Origin: Hydractinia symbiolongicarpus
Lineage: Eukaryota > Cnidaria > Hydrozoa > Anthoathecata > Hydractiniidae
Assembly (NCBI RefSeq): GCF_029227915.1
Contig: NC_079889.1
Span: 868,001-932,000, forward strand
Direction of reading: 5' to 3'
DNA length: 64,000 bases
The translations under genes were made by a program, and so were the position numbers. Under the pieces are notes generated by a model that made no database searches, was not told where the DNA came from, and saw nothing but the letters and a program-made list of their open reading frames with translations. Positions 60,622 to 64,000 of the stretch are shown here, piece by piece. Numbering within the stretch: the first letter of the stretch is position 1; each line of letters starts with the position of its first letter.

Positions 60622-60815
60622 TGTTATATATCCGCCATTTATGTTTACATTTTGTTCTATGCTATTGGTTATACTTTAAAACCATGTGTTTGTGTTTTCC
60701 GCGTATATCTTTATGAGATTTGTACATGTGATCTTATTATAAAGATGGCGGTCTAAGAAGTGTTATATACATTTTCTGTCTGTCTGTTTTTCCCCATCTT
60801 TCTGGAGTTATAATA
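60622..60815 (+). repeat. 3' LTR, 194 bp
   Basis: Identical to 56404-56597 over all 194 bases by direct reading. It is followed by ATTTT, the right target duplication, and then by the interrupted 115-bp repeat unit. Confidence 0.95.
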
Positions 60816-61255
60816 ATTTTAGCCTTTAAAGTTGTTTCTTATATGATAGGACCCAACCGTAAAATATATGTTGTCTTATAATTTTCATATTTTTCCTCTC
60901 TTTTCCTTACCTATCCCCTTTATTTTACTTTACTTGATAAGTCGCATTGAAGTTCACCGCTCGTACTAACCACCTTTTTATTGCCAGCCGTACTTAATTT
61001 GTCGATTTGGGAATTACCTTCCCGCGCTCTCCCCCGTTTGGTTTCTATAAGAGCAAGATGTTTCGTTAACATATTTCGTATTTTGCGGGTTCATTGGCGA
61101 TTGAGAAACAGAAATTCAGTGACACAACAAATTTACTACTACGATTAGCTCAGTTTTTTCCATTAAAATACATTACCTCACCTTAAAAAGAAAAGTGTAG
61201 TTACGTACGGCTAAGGTACGGCTTAGGTACGGCTGTTAGGTACGGCTAGCTTTAC
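60816..61255. repeat. Distal end of the inverted-repeat element
   Basis: The cut 115-bp unit resumes (GTTTCTTATATGATAGGACC). It is followed by a unique AT-rich stretch and then four GGTACGGCT motifs forming the right terminal inverted repeat at about 61200-61255. Confidence 0.8.
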
Positions 61256-61259
61256 CTAA

Positions 61260-61789
61260 GCATTATGTCTGGACTTTTTTTCGCTATGCCTAGTTTTCAA
61301 TGGTTTTTATCTTGCAATAATTCGTCAATGTTTCATTCACAGCCTGCCTGGCCAGCCAGTTTCAGGAATTTACTGTACTTGCATGGCCATCTTTTTTGTT
61401 GCTACATTTAAAATTGTGCCAGATGCCTAAAAGATCAGACTGCACAAATTTTCAGCAGATATCATAGCTACAAAGTCTCACCAATCTGTTTTCAAACTTT
61501 GCACACACAATTTTTATCACACACTCCTTTGATGCTTTTTGCACACACTCCTTTTTGCACACCCTCCTTTGATAACATGTAATTCGCTTGTTTTTGTAGT
61601 GTGCGGATTATGCCTTGACTACCAAGATGTACCTCGCCTATTTCTTTCTCTTTTATCATACATCATGGGTTGTTATTATTTTTTTTATTTTTACACAACC
61701 TTTGGTGTTAAACGAGCCTGTTTAATTGTGTTTTAGAATAGCTCAATACAACTTGTAAAGTAACAAGGCTGGGTGTTTAGCGTAGGGGT
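61260..61789. other. Spacer without a supported gene
   Basis: Apart from two copies of a CACACTCCTTTGAT-type block near 61510-61575, I see nothing here that I can support. Confidence 0.35.
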
Positions 61790-62856
61790 GGTTTCTATAT
61801 GTATTCAAGCGAAATTAAAAGGAAACGCGAAGGATTCTTCTCTGGCATTTATTAACGGAACTAGTGCTGCTACAAAATTTCAGGTGGCTATCTTTTTTAT
61901 TCTTATTTCTCTTTATAAAACTCCATTTGAATTGTTGTATATGTATCAGGTAGATTATGCGCCATTTGGAAAAAAAAAGAGGATCTCACGATATAGTTTT
62001 GGAATTGGAGAAGGGTAGAGCCGAAGGAGAGAAACTGAATGATGATTTCACGCAAGTAAAAATGTGTCTAGGCAAAAACGTTTCTAGGCAAAAACGAATT
62101 AACAACCTAACTCGATCCAACACTCAAAAAGGTAACGTTAAACTTTTCCAAACGGCTTATGAATTAACTCTAAATCCAACAATCTCTTTCGACCAATTCA
62201 AAACTCTTATCAAAATTCAGAAACAAAATGGTGTTAGGTTAATTGAAGGTATATAATGTTCACAAATTTTTTTAAAATATATGTTTCATATTTTTATCCA
62301 ACTTAGTTCCGAGACTTTTATCAAAATAGAAAGGAAGCCCTGAGACAAAGCTGTGTATTTCTAATACTTCGTTTAATTTATTAATTACATTGCCGACGTT
62401 AAACCGAAAAAATCACAGTGGTTATGGCCAGTCGTTACTTCTTTTCCATTTTAACTGATGGTTCACAAGCCAGAAAGACTGGTAACGATAAAGGGATGGT
62501 ATTAACCAGAACTGAGAAGAATGGTGAGATTTAGCACTTCAACAAATGTGTCAAACTGCGTACTTGCGGCGAACATTGTTGCACAGAATGTTCAAAAGTC
62601 AGACTGATCATATCAGATGTTTCTTTTATTCTTTTTAGGCATACCAATGTATTTTGTAGCTTTATTGCTTGAAATGTCAGATTGGGGAGGTACAGATGCT
62701 GCATTGCTAAAAAATGGAATTGATAGCATTTTTATGGAGCATGGTTCAATCCACCTTGACCCAAACACCTACACAAACAAATTTGTAGGCTGCATTTCTG
62801 ATGGAGCAAGCATAAATTTTAGAGCTACTAGGACAGGCTGTTTTAACTATTTATAA
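61790..62856 (+). pseudogene. hAT/ZNF862-like (DUF4371-type) gene fragment or relic
   Basis: Pieces in order on the plus strand: about 61790-61881 (KLKGNAKDSSLAFINGTSAA), about 61952-62256 (including LFQTAYELTLNPTISFDQFK), 62402-62523 (SILTDGSQARKTGND ... RTEKN) and 62639-62856 (GIPMYFVALLLEMSDWGGTD ... KFVGCISDGASINF). The last two are joined by a clear GT-AG intron, 62524-62638 (GTGAGATTT to CTTTTTAG), which keeps the frame. The DGSQARKTG and SDGAS motifs are typical of hAT-derived DUF4371/ZNF862-like proteins common in cnidarian genomes. The frame ends in TAA soon after SDGAS, far short of a complete protein of about 600-800 residues, so it is truncated or an old copy. Confidence 0.55.
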
Positions 62857-64000
62857 CTTTTCTTCCTACCAATATAGTTTAATTCTGTCCGGTCTATTTT
62901 TTCAACCCCATGACACAAGTGTTATTTCAGGATCCACCACCAAGAGAGATATATAAATAATACTCCGATGTGTGTTTACAACAGTTTTTTAGGATCACAC
63001 TCCATCACACACCTCATCTAACTTACGCGAGCGATTAGCTGCACGCCAACAGAATATTCCTGAAAAGGCCTGATAAATTTTTTTTATAAATCCCTTTAAT
63101 TTAAAAAGATCACAATACACATCTTTTTTAGAATAAACACCACGTTAAAAACATAGGTATTTTATACTTTCAACGGCAGAATACTGCCCAAATTTGCAAA
63201 ATTAAATAACCGCTAAAAATTTCAAGACATGAAATTCACAAAATTATATTCCTGCTAAGTTTTCTATTTGCAAAATTTTCTACTGTTAAATTTTATTAAC
63301 TTTTCCACTGGCCTCTATATTGAACCTACGAGTTCAAACAATTTTCTTTTAAAAACGATTGCACTATTTACAACAAAATCTGTACTTCTTGTAACATGTA
63401 ATGTGGTGATTGTTGCAGTGGCTAATCAAGAATTACTGTATATGGAACCAAAATTTCCTCATTTTTAGGCTCTGCATACAAGGAACAAATCATTAGAGTT
63501 AAAACATTAACATATCTGTTTAGGCTCTATTTTGTAGGACACTTTTTTTTTTTCATGGAGACGCATAATGAGAATCTGGTCATTTGTATAATACACATTT
63601 CTAGTCACTAATTTTGCTATCCATTATAACTCAGCACTGAAGCAAGCAAAAAATAGACAACTTTGTTGGCATTTAAAGGTTGGTATTCAGTAAGTCCTTA
63701 AATGTTGTGCAACATCTCTTGTGTCATTTTGTTGCACACAAAGACAACTATTATACAATGATTACTTGGATAATTTTTATGTCGATGGAAACCAACCTTT
63801 AAACTACAGCTTAGCTTTACATAATATTGAACATTTGAAGTAGTAGTATGATATCTTTCTATCAAGATTTCAGGTGCCAAACAAATTACCATTTTTATTG
63901 TAGAATAGAAATAACATTTAAATAATCAAAGACACTGAGCAATTGTATAGTGATTGAGATGTCAAATCTTCGGCAGGAGTGTAATGGCCAGACCTCCATT
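62857..64000. other. Right end of the window, no supported gene
   Basis: AT-rich sequence with only short frames lacking recognisable similarity. The missing downstream exons of the hAT-like gene are not evident here. Confidence 0.4.

Larger units (their letters stand above)
56404..60815 (+). mobile_element. Ty3/Gypsy LTR retrotransposon, very recent insertion, pol frame broken
   Basis: The 4412-bp element has identical 194-bp LTRs, a 5-bp ATTTT target duplication, a primer-binding region, a polypurine tract and a single gag-pol reading frame. Domain order is gag, two CCHC knuckles, protease, reverse transcriptase, RNase H, H2C2 finger and integrase; integrase after RNase H identifies Ty3/Gypsy rather than Copia. 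There is no envelope gene. Two in-frame TAA codons interrupt pol, so this copy is unlikely to be autonomous. Confidence 0.95.
54369..61255. mobile_element. Large inverted-repeat element with GGTACGGCT-motif arms, interrupted by a retrotransposon
   Basis: The two ends are inverted repeats of about 55 bp: 54369 onward reads GTAAAGCTAGCCGT and the reverse complement of the sequence ending at 61255 reads GTAAAGCTAGCCGT, with one gap and about three mismatches over the rest. The outside tetramers are TTAA (54365-54368) and CTAA (61256-61259), possibly a decayed TTAA target site. Inside, 115-bp tandem units carry GGTACGGCT motifs, forward in the left arm and reverse in the right arm. Removing the 4.4-kb retrotransposon leaves about 2.5 kb. 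No transposase is recognisable, so I call it non-autonomous. Confidence 0.7.

Noticed and set aside
54369-61255. Assignment of the inverted-repeat element to piggyBac
   Set aside because: Only one flank is exactly TTAA and no transposase is visible; kept as unclassified.

Overview
The window is animal nuclear DNA. Genes are split into many short exons with GT-AG introns, the DNA is AT-rich, and there are microsatellites, tRNA-derived SINEs, LINE remnants, fold-back elements and a Ty3/Gypsy LTR retrotransposon. The gene families and repeats suggest a marine invertebrate, most likely a cnidarian; this is inference, because nothing in the sequence names the species. There are no CRISPR arrays or operons.

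Layout. 1-2384 (+) is the last large exon of an unknown, probably secreted, proline-rich and serine-glycine-rich protein, followed by a 3' flank with 48-bp and 16-bp minisatellites. 4597-48779 (-) holds three tandem head-to-tail paralogues of a DUF4062-NACHT-TPR protein (STAND NTPase, TTC41-like / nephrocystin-3-like architecture): gene A 4597-19706, gene B 25776-34723 and gene C 36981-48779. I rebuilt 24 exons each for B and C. Their exon lengths sum exactly to open frames of 1157 and 1137 residues. Gene A matches exon by exon but lacks the three exons between DUF4062 and NACHT, which breaks its frame, and two of its exons are fused. All three start with a glycine-2 N-myristoylation-type motif. 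Introns and intergenic spaces carry SINEs, LINE tails, short hairpin repeats and satellites.

48780-54364 has no gene that I can support, apart from a SINE. 54369-61255 is a 6.9-kb element with about 55-bp terminal inverted repeats and arms built of 115-bp tandem units in opposite orientations. Its right arm is interrupted by a very young Ty3/Gypsy retrotransposon (56404-60815) with two identical 194-bp LTRs, a perfect 5-bp target duplication and a pol frame broken by two in-frame stops. 61790-62856 (+) carries exons of a hAT/ZNF862-like (DUF4371-type) gene or relic; the rest of the window shows nothing clear.

How the genes relate: A, B and C form one locus that grew by tandem duplication. 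B and C are recent sisters and probably intact. A is older and patchy: some exons are almost identical to B and C while others have diverged strongly, which suggests gene conversion. Their architecture is that of signalling NTPases (an N-terminal lipid anchor, a DUF4062 sensor or effector domain, a NACHT switch and C-terminal TPRs). The ligand and pathway cannot be read from the sequence.
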